The notes below the pieces were generated by a model. The model had not been told where the DNA came from and ran no database searches. It worked only from the letters and a program-made list of their open reading frames with translations. Shown in pieces: positions 1-6,274 of a DNA stretch of 15,856 nt (position 1 is its first letter; every line of letters starts with the position of its first letter). The stretch lies in contig DHJP01000113.1 of the NCBI GenBank assembly GCA_002404395.1, positions 1 through 15,856 of the forward strand, written 5' to 3'. The stretch comes from Clostridiales bacterium UBA4717 (lineage in GTDB: Bacteria > Bacillota > Clostridia > Oscillospirales > CAG-272). Made by a program: the position numbers and the translations under genes.

Positions 1-51
1 TCACTTCTATTGTAACACTACAGAAAACTGTAAGTTTCGTATCGGTTTCTA

Positions 52-81
52 TTGACAAATCCGACTGAGATATGCTATACT
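52..81 (+). promoter_or_regulatory. Promoter of the tRNA-Gln gene
   Basis: A perfect -35 box TTGACA (52-57) and a -10 box TATACT (76-81) are separated by 18 bases, with an extended -10 TGC at 73-75. Transcription should start near 88, about 50 bases before the tRNA. The 14 bases 71-84 recur exactly at 9976-9989 in the promoter of the flotillin gene. Confidence 0.85.
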
Positions 82-136
82 GTAGCGGTAGCTTAGAGTG
101 GCTGCCGCTGCAGCGTGCTTTTTCGCAGCAATATTA

Positions 137-213
137 TGGGGTGTAGCCAAGTGGTTAAGGCACCGGACTTTGACTCCGGCATCTCGCTGGTCCAAATCCA
201 GCCATCCCAGCCA
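137..213 (+). tRNA. trnQ: tRNA-Gln (anticodon UUG, 170-172)
   Basis: A full cloverleaf can be drawn. The 7-bp acceptor stem is 137-143 with 203-209 (one G-U pair). The D arm is 146-148 with 159-161 and has GG at 153-154. The anticodon stem CCGGA/TCCGG (163-167, 175-179) encloses loop CTTTGAC, giving anticodon TTG. The variable loop has 6 bases and the T stem GCTGG/CCAGC is 186-190 with 198-202. The discriminator base is G210 and CCA (211-213) is encoded. It reads CAA glutamine codons. One oddity is that the T loop is TCCAAAT, so position 55 is C rather than the almost invariant U (pseudouridine). The gene stands alone, with its own promoter and terminator. Confidence 0.95.
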
Positions 214-246
214 AACCTCCCGCGTGATAGAGCGGGAGGTTTTCTT
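213..246 (+). terminator. Intrinsic terminator of the tRNA-Gln gene
   Basis: Arms AAACCTCCCGC (213-223) and GCGGGAGGTTT (232-242) form an 11-bp stem with an 8-base loop, running into TTTTC. The left arm starts at the last base of the encoded CCA, so processing must separate the two. Confidence 0.9.
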
Positions 247-512
247 ATTATCTCTTTTAGATTCACTTTTCGCTTGTTTGCGGGAGATTTGGCGAAGTAA
301 TGTGGAATATTGAAGAAGAAAGCGATTTTGAGTAATAAATGTAAATAGAAGTGGCGAAGCGATATGGCAGAAAGTGTATTGATGGTAAAATCAAAGGCGT
401 TTGCGTTGCTTCCATCGCAAAGTTTTTTGTACTGCGGAATCCGATGTGCGAATACTGTCGGAGTCAACTCCCGCTCGGCAGCATCCTTTGTTTGCCAAAC
501 ACGTCAGTATGA
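247..512. other. Intergenic stretch without a supported gene
   Basis: This is the stretch between the tRNA terminator and the next promoter. I see no gene with a start and ribosome site. A weak terminator-like hairpin, TTTGCG (400-405) with CGCAAA (416-421), is followed by GTTTTTT (422-428). A 22-codon frame (444-512) reads MCEYCRSQLPLGSILCLPNTS, which loosely resembles the start of a zinc ribbon but has no clear ribosome site. It may be gene debris. Confidence 0.4.
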
Positions 513-541
513 TTGAAAAAAGGGAGGATTTATGGTATAAT
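513..541 (+). promoter_or_regulatory. Promoter of the ATC-hydrolase-like gene
   Basis: The -35 box is TTGAAA (513-518), followed by a 17-base spacer and a perfect TATAAT (536-541) with an extended TGG in front. The start codon follows about 40 bases downstream, so the 5' leader is short. Confidence 0.85.
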
Positions 542-582
542 CAGGTGTCGACAAGTCTGAATTTGTGCAGGAGCATAGAATC

Positions 583-1215
583 ATGATCAATAAAAGATAT
601 TACAAAAAACTCGGCGGCTTCTCTTATCTTTTGGGTGAGCTGAAAAATAAGCTCGGCGAAGAGCAGGTCGATGCTCTCGTCAATGATGCAGTAAGCCTTT
701 GCAACGAATTATGCGACAAATATAAGGGACTTTCCAAAAAGGAGAAAATGCATACCGAACGGATGATCTTCCCGCGAGCGGCTGTTTATCTGCAAATGAT
801 CAAATATATCTCACGCGAAGAAGCCATAGGCTTAATAGAAGAATCCGTAAGAACAGGTGTGGAGCCTGATCGGAAGCGCCTGCATGTGGCAACGAAGATA
901 CCTTTTGTCCGCCCTCTTTTCTTTAAGATCTTCCATAAGCTGATCGGCACTGCGTTCAACGGAGAAGCAGGCTTCAGATTTGAGGAGATCGAATACGACA
1001 GCAGGCATTACAGGGTCGATGTTCTGCAATGCCCCTATGTGAAGTATTGCGAGCTGCTTGGCTGCAAAGAGTTGGCGGCTACTTTCTACTTGAGCGATGA
1101 CCGTGTATACGGGGATATGTGCGGCATCACTTTTGAGCGAAAAGGCACGATAGGACGAGGCGGCGATAAGTGTGATTTCTATTTTTACAGGGATCAGCGG
1201 CGTGGAAATACATAG
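583..1215 (+). CDS. L-2-amino-thiazoline-4-carboxylic acid hydrolase family protein
   Basis: The protein has 210 residues. I chose ATG 583 because AGGAG (569-573) sits 9 bases upstream; an in-frame GTG at 565 would leave no ribosome site. The C-terminal half carries the family signature I associate with the ATC hydrolase domain (Pfam PF14196): CPY near the start, then LGCKEL, a central acidic segment (SDDRVYGD), and a closing block with GGDKCDFYFYR. The N-terminal half is charged and probably helical. No signal peptide or membrane segment is visible. The founding enzyme opens a thiazoline ring on the way to cysteine, but most family members in Clostridia are uncharacterised and the true substrate here is unknown. 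It appears to be monocistronic or loosely linked to the methyltransferase 63 bases downstream, which has very different base composition. Confidence 0.75.
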   Translation: MINKRYYKKLGGFSYLLGELKNKLGEEQVDALVNDAVSLCNELCDKYKGLSKKEKMHTERMIFPRAAVYLQMIKYISREEAIGLIEESVRTGVEPDRKRLHVATKIPFVRPLFFKIFHKLIGTAFNGEAGFRFEEIEYDSRHYRVDVLQCPYVKYCELLGCKELAATFYLSDDRVYGDMCGITFERKGTIGRGGDKCDFYFYRDQRRGNT

Positions 1216-1278
1216 GAATAAATCGGCTTTAGAACCGAATCAAACAGATAAATCGGAATTTGTAGGTAAGGTATAGCT

Positions 1279-2034
1279 ATGATAAATGACACAATTGTAC
1301 ATAATAATAAAACATATTGGAATAATCATGCAGATTTCTGGTTTGGGACAACTGCTCTTCCACAGTACGGTGTGAAATTTCCAACGGAAGATGAATTAAA
1401 ACTATTTGGAGATGTAAATGGTAAGAAGATGTTAGAAATCTGTTGCGGCAGCGGTCATTCCATAAAATATCATGCTGAAAGAAATGCCGGCGAGTTATGG
1501 GGGATTGACATTTCTCAGAATCAACTTGATAATGCTAAAAAGTACCTGGAAGAATATGGATATGTGGCAAATCTTATATGCAGCTCAATGGAAGAAATGA
1601 ATCTCCCTCAAGATTATTTTGATTATGTATATTCTATATATGGTATTGGATGGACTACTGATTTGCAAGGGACGTTTAATAAAATTGCTTACAGTTTAAA
1701 AAAAGATGGGATATTTATTTTTAGTTGGAACCACACATTATATCATTGCGTTGCCTTTTCGCGAGAAAATGGAAAAAATGTGTTGGACGATGGTAAAATG
1801 GTGTTTGGAACAAGTTACTTTGATGAATCTTATTATAAAATGCCTGTGCATGATAGTGAAGTAATTTTGTGTAATCGTATGATTTCAACATATATCAATG
1901 CTCTTGCAAAAGCAGGATTTGTAATTGAACAAATGATTGAGCAAAATGTTAGTGATATGAATGACACAAGTGATAAGGCGAAGAAGGCAGAGATGATACC
2001 TATTTCGGTGTGCTTTAAAGCCAGAAAGTTATAA
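1279..2034 (+). CDS. Class I SAM-dependent methyltransferase
   Basis: The protein has 251 residues, with ATG 1279 preceded by TAAGG (1267-1271). Motif I, which binds S-adenosylmethionine, is visible as LEICCGSGHS, followed by the acidic strand end GIDISQ. Later blocks NLPQDYFDYVYSIYGIGWTT and LKKDGIFIFSWNH match motifs II to IV of the UbiE/Methyltransf_11 type. The N-terminal YWNNHADFW...ALPQYG block is typical of a group of Bacillota methyltransferases of unknown small-molecule substrate. The gene is strikingly AT-rich: a sampled 60-base line (1621-1680) has 19 G+C, against 42 in a line of the alcohol dehydrogenase. Recent transfer from a low-G+C donor is likely. The acceptor substrate cannot be told. 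Confidence 0.85.
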   Translation: MINDTIVHNNKTYWNNHADFWFGTTALPQYGVKFPTEDELKLFGDVNGKKMLEICCGSGHSIKYHAERNAGELWGIDISQNQLDNAKKYLEEYGYVANLICSSMEEMNLPQDYFDYVYSIYGIGWTTDLQGTFNKIAYSLKKDGIFIFSWNHTLYHCVAFSRENGKNVLDDGKMVFGTSYFDESYYKMPVHDSEVILCNRMISTYINALAKAGFVIEQMIEQNVSDMNDTSDKAKKAEMIPISVCFKARKL

Positions 2035-2148
2035 AAAACAACTTCGATTAGTTCCCAATCAATTTGTTGAACTCATGAAACTTTCAGCCTGATAGTCAAA
2101 TTCCTGTTTGCGTGATCGGAATAACCGAATTCATGAAGAGCGATCGTT

Positions 2149-2523
2149 ATGATCAGAGAATTACGGGAAACAGATGTAAACAGAGTTGCCGATATGTGGT
2201 TTGAGACCGATCTTAAAGCGCATCGTTTTATTCCCGCACGGTATTGGAAAAGTAATTTTGAAGCAGTAAAAGAAATGCAATTGCAGGCAGAAGTCTATGT
2301 GTATGAGAAAAGTCAAAAAATCCAAGGCTTTATAGGGGTAAACGGCAATGATTGAAGGCGTTTTTGTTTGTGACGACAAAAGGTCAAAACTGCTTTTGAA
2401 TGTGTATCTGAAAAAAACACGGGCAACACATTTTTACAAGAGAGAGAAATTTGAGATTCAGTGTGAGGGTGTGGACGAAACTACCGGCGAGAAAGATTTA
2501 TAATGGTATGGCAACAGAAATAA
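2149..2523 (+). pseudogene. Broken GNAT-family acetyltransferase
   Basis: ATG 2149 opens a typical GNAT N-terminus (MIRELRETDVNRVADMW, then AHRFIPARYWKSNFEAVKEM, VYVYEKSQKIQGFIGV). The frame hits TGA at 2353-2355. The family sequence resumes in another frame at 2351 (IEGVFVCDDKRSK) and then jumps directly to LLLNVYLKK, a block that ends in a typical FYKREKFEI. The segment that should lie between them, with the Q/R-x-x-G-x-G/A acetyl-CoA loop, is missing. A second frame change near 2500 returns to the first frame for the usual C-terminus MVWQQK and TAA 2521-2523. Two frameshifts plus loss of the cofactor loop make it dead. It shares the AT-rich composition of the methyltransferase and was probably acquired with it. 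Confidence 0.85.
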
Positions 2524-2555
2524 AAATGCCGTTTGTCTGATAAAATACCGTAAAC

Positions 2556-2590
2556 AGCCAAACGCTGTATGACCGAGCGTTTGGCTTATT
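2556..2590. terminator. Hairpin terminator between convergent genes
   Basis: AGCCAAACGCT (2556-2566) and AGCGTTTGGCT (2576-2586) form a perfect 11-bp stem with a 9-base loop. It overlaps the stop codon of the LysR gene (2586-2588). U tracts are short on both sides (TTATTT on plus, GTTTA on minus), so it probably acts in both directions but not strongly. Confidence 0.6.
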
Positions 2591-3452
2591 TCATAAATTC
2601 GTCGAGCAACTTTTGCGCGATCGGCGAAAACACCTGATATTTCTTCCAGATCAAATACATTTTGTTTTCAAGCTTCGGTTCCAGCGGGCGGAACACAAGT
2701 CCGTTTTCTTCGCTCGGAAAAATCAGATGTTCAAAGGACAGCATCAAACCAAGCCCCTCTTTGACAAATATGCTTCCATTATATGCGAGATTAGTGTTTC
2801 CCGTAAAATTAAGCCGATCGGCTTTCTTTCCGCACCAACGCGGGATGTCCGCTTCCACCGACTGCTCCGAGCAGATCAATTCTTCACCGATGAGATCCTC
2901 CGCACGGATGGAGGCTTTTTTTGCGAGCGGATGAGTTTGCGGCATGATCACGCCCCAGGTATCGACGCCCGGTAACTCAAGATACTGATAACGGTCAAGA
3001 TCGGGCAGTTCAACAACTACGCCGAAGTCAAGAAGCCCGCGGTCGAGTCTGTCAAGCACCACTGTGCGGTCGCCGCTGATTATGTGATAATGAAAGAGAG
3101 GGTAGAGTTTCTTGAAATGCCTGATCTTTCGCGCAATATGGGAGATGAGGTGAGATTCCGCGCAGCCGAGGTAGACGTCCCCGCCCTGCAGTTCGTCTAA
3201 CGACCTGAACTCTTCGGTCGTTTTGTCCACCATATCGAGAATATCCTCGGCGCGGCGGCGTAAAAGAATACCCTCTTCGGTCAGCGACACACTGCGGCTT
3301 TTGCGGCGAAACAGCTTTTTTCCAAGCTCATTTTCAAGCTCTTTCATCTGTTTTGACAGTGCCGATTGAGATACATGAAGCACCTCTGAAGCGGCGGTCA
3401 TACTGCCCTCGCGCGCGATTTCCAGAAAATACCGTAAAACTCTTAACTCCAT
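2586..3452 (-). CDS. LysR-family transcriptional regulator
   Basis: The protein has 288 residues, normal for the family. The N-terminal winged helix-turn-helix is clear: MELRVLRYFLEIAREGSMTA, then SEVLHVSQSALSKQMKELE and the wing KKLFRRKSRSVSLTEEG. The rest is the periplasmic-binding-like effector domain (GDVYLGCAES, LLDFGVVVE, WGVIMPQTHPLA, VKEGLGLML). The start codon at 3452 has GGAGG 5 bases upstream. It is divergent from the small protein/alcohol dehydrogenase/reductase operon, the classic LysR arrangement, and the shared 130-base region holds both promoters and two palindromes. It probably activates that operon in response to a small molecule, perhaps a reactive carbonyl or quinone, and represses itself. 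The ligand is not deducible. Confidence 0.93.
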   Translation of the reverse strand: MELRVLRYFLEIAREGSMTAASEVLHVSQSALSKQMKELENELGKKLFRRKSRSVSLTEEGILLRRRAEDILDMVDKTTEEFRSLDELQGGDVYLGCAESHLISHIARKIRHFKKLYPLFHYHIISGDRTVVLDRLDRGLLDFGVVVELPDLDRYQYLELPGVDTWGVIMPQTHPLAKKASIRAEDLIGEELICSEQSVEADIPRWCGKKADRLNFTGNTNLAYNGSIFVKEGLGLMLSFEHLIFPSEENGLVFRPLEPKLENKMYLIWKKYQVFSPIAQKLLDEFMK

Positions 3453-3474
3453 AACAGCCTCCGCTTTTTTCTTT

Positions 3475-3503
3475 ATTATACACCGTTATGATATTCCCGT
3501 CAA
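3475..3503 (-). promoter_or_regulatory. Promoter of the LysR gene
   Basis: Read on the minus strand: -35 TTGACG (3503-3498), 17-base spacer, -10 TATAAT (3480-3475). Near consensus. Confidence 0.85.
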
Positions 3504-3505
3504 TC

Positions 3506-3517
3506 ATATCATGATAT
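3506..3517. promoter_or_regulatory. Palindrome ATATCATGATAT, candidate LysR operator
   Basis: This perfect 12-bp palindrome lies just upstream of the LysR -35 box and 14 bases upstream of the -35 box of the divergent operon. That position would suit a LysR-type recognition site acting on both promoters. The assignment is from position and symmetry only. Confidence 0.5.
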
Positions 3518-3530
3518 AAAATATAGATAT

Positions 3531-3559
3531 TTGTAATTTCACGCAAGGCGTGATATAAT
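3531..3559 (+). promoter_or_regulatory. Promoter of the dehydrogenase operon with an inverted repeat in its spacer
   Basis: The -35 box is TTGTAA (3531-3536), the spacer has 17 bases and the -10 box is a perfect TATAAT (3554-3559). The spacer contains the inverted repeat TCACGC-AAG-GCGTGA (3539-3553), which ends flush against the -10 box. A protein bound there would cover the promoter core, so this is a candidate operator for repression or for a promoter-remodelling activator. Confidence 0.8.
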
Positions 3560-3584
3560 CAAACTGTCGGAGAGGAGGGTCGTG

Positions 3585-3839
3585 ATGCCGAATGCTTTGG
3601 ATAAAGAAGAACTTCTGCACCGTTGTCTGATCGACGCAGGGTGTGAGGAAGAGTTGATCGCGGAATGTATGCGTCACTTCCGTGAGGGTACGCTTGATGA
3701 AATACTCCCCAAGCTGACCGTACATCGCAGATGCGTGCTTTCCGATGTACACAAAAGGCAGAAACAGATAGACTGTATTGATTATCTGACAAATAAAATC
3801 AAATCGAACGAATACAAAAAGGAGAAACGATCATGTTAG
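3585..3839 (+). CDS. Small protein of unknown function, first gene of the dehydrogenase operon
   Basis: The protein has 84 residues. ATG 3585 has GGAGG (3574-3578) 6 bases upstream; the adjacent GTG at 3582 would be too close. I do not recognise a family. The sequence is probably all helical: an acidic N-terminal part (DKEELLHRCLIDAGCEEELI) and a basic, heptad-like C-terminal half (LTVHRRCVLSDVHKRQKQID, then CIDYLTNKI). That half recalls the coiled-coil dimerisation helix of MerR-type regulators, but there is no DNA-binding domain. It has five cysteines, at roughly 14, 20, 28, 50 and 63, plus one at the C-terminus. The gene overlaps the dehydrogenase start by 7 bases, so the two are translationally coupled. 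A role as a partner or regulator of the dehydrogenase is possible but unproven. Confidence 0.7.
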   Translation: MPNALDKEELLHRCLIDAGCEEELIAECMRHFREGTLDEILPKLTVHRRCVLSDVHKRQKQIDCIDYLTNKIKSNEYKKEKRSC

Positions 3840-4999
3840 GGAATTTTTCTTACTGCAATCCCACAAAATTATATTTCGGCAAGGGTGCGCTTGATGGATT
3901 GAACGGCGAACTTTCAAAATACGGCAAGAATGTCATGCTGGTCTACGGCGGCGGTTCAATTAAAAAGAACGGGATCTACGACCGCGTTGTTTCCGTACTC
4001 AAGGCAAACGGCAAAGAAATATTTGAAGATGCGGGAGTGATGCCGAACCCTACGGCGGACAAGCTTCGCGAGGGTGTCGCGCGGGCGAAGGCGGCAAAGG
4101 CGGATCTCATCCTTGCAGTCGGCGGCGGCTCGGTCTGCGACTACGCAAAGGCGGTTTCGGTATCGGTACACTGTGACGAGGACCCGTGGGACAAGTATTT
4201 TGAGCGCTTTGAGGACGTCTCATGTGAGATAGTCCCGGTCGGCTGTGTGCTGACTATGGTCGGAACGGGCAGTGAGATGAACGGCGGCGCGGTCATTACC
4301 AACACCGTGAAAAAGTTGAAGATCGGTCATGTGTTCGGCGAGGACGTGTTTCCGAAGTTTTCGGTGCTCGATCCCGAATATACCTTTACCGTGCCGCACT
4401 ATCAGATGATTTCGGGCATATACGATATCATGTCGCACATTCTTGAGCAGTATTTCTCGGGCGGGGACGACAACACGAGCGATTATATTGCCGAGGGGCT
4501 CTTGCGTTCATTGATCCATGCGGCGGAGATCGCTGTGAAATCCCCCACCGATTACGAGGCGAGAAGCAACATTATGTGGACGGCAACCTGGGCGCTCAAC
4601 ACCCTGATCGCCAAGGGCAAGAGCACCGATTGGATGGTGCATATGCTCGGTCAGGCGGTCGGTGCGTATACCAACGCCACCCACGGTATGACGCTCTCGG
4701 CGGTTTCCATGCCATATTACCGTTATATTCTCCCCTACGGTACGGCAAAATTTGCACGTTACGCTGTTAATGTCTGGGGAGTTGACTCAAACGGCAGGAC
4801 CGAGCGTGAGGTCGCTGAAGAGGGACTTTGCCGCATGGAAGCATGGATGAAGCAGATCGGACTTGTAATGGATCTCAGGACGCTCGGCGTGAGCGACGAA
4901 ATGATCGACGGTATCGCGTCCGCGACGTTTGTTATGGACGGCGGATACAAGGTGCTGACTGCGGATGAGATCAAAGAAATTCTCAGAGCAAGTCTTTGA
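3833..4999 (+). CDS. Iron-containing alcohol dehydrogenase (YqhD/butanol dehydrogenase type)
   Basis: The protein has 388 residues, the normal length. ATG 3833 has AAGGAG about 10 bases upstream, inside the end of the previous gene. The N-terminal Rossmann-like part has GGGSIKKNG (39-47) and GGGSVCDYAK (97-106), features of NAD(P)H binding in this family. The metal ligands fit the YqhD spacing: D198 and H202 in YDIMSHILEQ, H270 in DWMVHMLG and H284 in TNATHGM. The family reduces short-chain aldehydes to alcohols, usually with NADPH, in fermentation or aldehyde detoxification. It is second in an operon with a small protein and an FMN reductase, opposite a LysR gene, so inducible detoxification of a reactive carbonyl is a reasonable reading. 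Confidence 0.93.
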   Translation: MLGNFSYCNPTKLYFGKGALDGLNGELSKYGKNVMLVYGGGSIKKNGIYDRVVSVLKANGKEIFEDAGVMPNPTADKLREGVARAKAAKADLILAVGGGSVCDYAKAVSVSVHCDEDPWDKYFERFEDVSCEIVPVGCVLTMVGTGSEMNGGAVITNTVKKLKIGHVFGEDVFPKFSVLDPEYTFTVPHYQMISGIYDIMSHILEQYFSGGDDNTSDYIAEGLLRSLIHAAEIAVKSPTDYEARSNIMWTATWALNTLIAKGKSTDWMVHMLGQAVGAYTNATHGMTLSAVSMPYYRYILPYGTAKFARYAVNVWGVDSNGRTEREVAEEGLCRMEAWMKQIGLVMDLRTLGVSDEMIDGIASATFVMDGGYKVLTADEIKEILRASL

Positions 5000-5013
5000 A
5001 AAGGAGCAAAAGC

Positions 5014-5553
5014 ATGAGCAGAATACTTATAATTTCAACCAGCCTGCGGGCAAACAGCAATTCGGAATATCTTGCGCACGAATGTGAAAGAGGTGCGCTT
5101 GAGAGCGGAAACGAAGTGACGTTCCTCAGTCTGAAAGGCAAAAATATCGGATATTGCATCGGTTGCCTTGCCTGTCAGCAGACCGGCAAATGTGTACTGA
5201 AAGACGACGCGGGAGAATTTTGCGAGCAGGTAAAAAACGCCGATACGCTTGTATTTGCCACGCCGATCTACTATTACGAAATGTGCGGGCAGATGAAAAC
5301 GCTGCTTGACCGTCTCAATCCGCTTTATCCGACGGATTATCGGTTCAGAAAGGTTTATATGATCGCGACGGCGGCAGAGGACGGCGATCAGACGTTTGAA
5401 AAAGCGTATAACGGATTGCTCGGTTGGGTGGACTGCTTTGAGCGTGCAAAGCTTTGCGGGCTTGTCACGGGCGGCGGCATCGGTGACAGCGGGGATGCAA
5501 AGGCTCATGCAGACGCGCTTCGGCGCGCATATGAGCTTGGAAGAGCGCTGTAA
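5014..5553 (+). CDS. NADPH-dependent FMN reductase / flavodoxin-like oxidoreductase
   Basis: The protein has 179 residues. ATG 5014 has AAGGAG (5001-5006) 7 bases upstream; frames opening further upstream lack a ribosome site and overlap the previous stop. The flavodoxin-like FMN phosphate loop is STSLRANSNS (8-17). The block YCIGCLACQQTGKC (47-60) has four cysteines and is typical of iron-sulfur-flavoprotein-like reductases of PF03358, though the compact cluster motif is not certain. ATPIYYYEMCGQMKTLLDR (82-100) is the second FMN-contact block. It is the third gene of the LysR-linked operon, 14 bases after the dehydrogenase stop. It probably reduces quinones, nitro compounds or flavins at the expense of NAD(P)H. 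Confidence 0.88.
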   Translation: MSRILIISTSLRANSNSEYLAHECERGALESGNEVTFLSLKGKNIGYCIGCLACQQTGKCVLKDDAGEFCEQVKNADTLVFATPIYYYEMCGQMKTLLDRLNPLYPTDYRFRKVYMIATAAEDGDQTFEKAYNGLLGWVDCFERAKLCGLVTGGGIGDSGDAKAHADALRRAYELGRAL

Positions 5554-5568
5554 AGAATCAGTTTTACC

Positions 5569-5907
5569 GTTGATTGCCCTTTTTGTAAACAATATCGTGA
5601 TCAACCATGAGAGCGGAAAGGCATGATAGAGCCTCGGAAGCGTGGGAGCAGTCCGAAAGACGGTGCAGATCCAGACGATTCTGAACGCACAGGTGTCGAT
5701 CATGGTGCTGAGCGCCGGATAGAGCGCGTGTCCGCTGCCGCGAAGTGCTCCCGCCGGAATTTCATACAGGTTGCAGAGCGGCTCCGCGGCAAGCTGTCCC
5801 AAAATCAGTCCGAATATGCCGATGATAACCGACAGCAGTACCGTTGTTCTGACAGCGTTCGGAATTTCCGCCTTGCGCTTTCTGCCGATCGGGCTTGCGA
5901 TAAAAAA
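5569..5907 (-). pseudogene. MATE-family efflux transporter remnant with internal deletion
   Basis: Read on the minus strand from 5907 to 5569, the translation contains two recognisable pieces of a MATE (multidrug and toxin extrusion) protein. The first, FFIASPIGRKRKAEIPNAV then RTTVLLSVIIGIFGLILGQL, is the loop and helix of the N-terminal half. The second, GALRGSGHALYPALSTMI then FRIVWICTVF and HAFPLSWLITILF, comes from the C-terminal half. They are joined directly at about residue IPA-GALRGSG, so roughly 200 or more residues are missing. LRGSG-like motifs occur in both halves of MATE proteins, which offers a route for the deletion. No start codon or ribosome site is present. The frame stays open only because it runs on antisense to the reductase gene. 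Confidence 0.75.
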
Positions 5908-6042
5908 TCGGGAACACTTAACTCCCGACGTGCGGAAGTTTACGGAATATCTGCCGCTTTGTGAAACTGCGGAGTGAGTCGGAGGCGGACGCGGACGCAT
6001 CTGAGCTTGCGGTCGGCAGTGCTCAATACCTGAAGATTGCTC
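5908..6042. other. Degenerate sequence between MATE remnant and riboswitch promoter
   Basis: No intact gene. On the plus strand a frame reads ADADASELAVGSAQYLKIAL before TGA 6054-6056, and an overlapping frame reads DVRKFTEYLPLCETAE. Both look more protein-like than random sequence and could be the worn C-terminus of a gene once next to the MATE gene. I cannot name the family. Confidence 0.3.
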
Positions 6043-6071
6043 TTGACTTTTTTTGAAATATGTGATACAAT
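6043..6071 (+). promoter_or_regulatory. Promoter of the riboswitch-controlled antiporter gene
   Basis: -35 TTGACT (6043-6048), 17-base spacer, -10 TACAAT (6066-6071). Transcription should begin near 6077, exactly where the aptamer P1 stem starts. The leader is then nearly 200 bases long. Confidence 0.85.
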
Positions 6072-6076
6072 AAGCG

Positions 6077-6170
6077 ACATTGAGGGAGTAATCGACGCTT
6101 TTCGGCGCGATATGTCAACATACCGGTACTTGTACGGCACCTGGCATATCTTAATTGATGAGACTCATGT
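6077..6170 (+). ncRNA. yybP-ykoY (manganese) riboswitch aptamer
   Basis: Conserved elements of the Mn2+-sensing yybP-ykoY class appear in order: GAGGGAGTA (6082-6090), GTCAACATAC (6114-6123), CGGCACCTGG (6135-6144) and GATGAGACTCATG (6157-6169). P1 pairs 6077-6080 and 6082-6084 with 6164-6170, with one bulged U. A hairpin of 6091-6094/6108-6111 and CGC/GCG (6096-6098/6105-6107) forms the first arm. The second arm pairs GATATG (6109-6114) with CATATC (6145-6150), competing slightly with the first, and has the upper hairpin CCG-G-TA-CTTG-TA-CGG (6123-6137). The class binds Mn2+ between the loops of the two arms. The assignment is by motif and hand folding; no covariance search was run. Confidence 0.82.
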
Positions 6171-6198
6171 ACAATTCTGTCATTTTATGTCATTGTGC

Positions 6199-6241
6199 AT
6201 GCAGTCTTATGTGTATGACTGTATGGTCATACACTTTTTTT
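6199..6241 (+). terminator. Riboswitch attenuator: terminator with mutually exclusive antiterminator
   Basis: The terminator is GTGTATGAC (6211-6219) with GTCATACAC (6226-6234), a perfect 9-bp stem with a 6-base loop, then seven Ts (6235-6241). An antiterminator can form from ATGCAGTC (6199-6206) with GACTGTAT (6217-6224), 8 pairs, which destroys the terminator's left arm. The 3' strand of P1 and its flank (6162-6173) can instead pair with 6194-6206, blocking the antiterminator. Thus ligand-stabilised P1 should free 6199-6206, form the antiterminator and turn expression on, the usual direction for this class. Confidence 0.8.
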
Positions 6242-6274
6242 GTGCCTTTGACAAATTGCTTTAAGGAGAAGCGC

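Noticed and set aside
93..467. Minus-strand open frame of 124 codons across the tRNA gene
   Set aside because: It is the antisense translation of the tRNA and its terminator. No ribosome site or recognisable domain.
444..512. 22-codon frame with a CxxC motif, possible zinc ribbon fragment
   Set aside because: Too short, without a clear ribosome site, and it ends right at the -35 box of the next promoter. Kept only as possible debris.
1218..1256. Direct repeat ATAAATCGG at 1218-1226 and 1248-1256
   Set aside because: Two short copies upstream of the methyltransferase in AT-rich sequence; could be chance and no function is suggested.
5035..6000. Minus-strand open frame of 321 codons
   Set aside because: Only its first third has family similarity (the MATE remnant). 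The rest is antisense to the FMN reductase gene, so it is not an intact gene.
6155..6274. In-frame extension of the antiporter from 6155
   Set aside because: It covers the riboswitch 3' part and the attenuator. ATG 6275 has AAGGAG at ideal spacing and starts with the first membrane helix.
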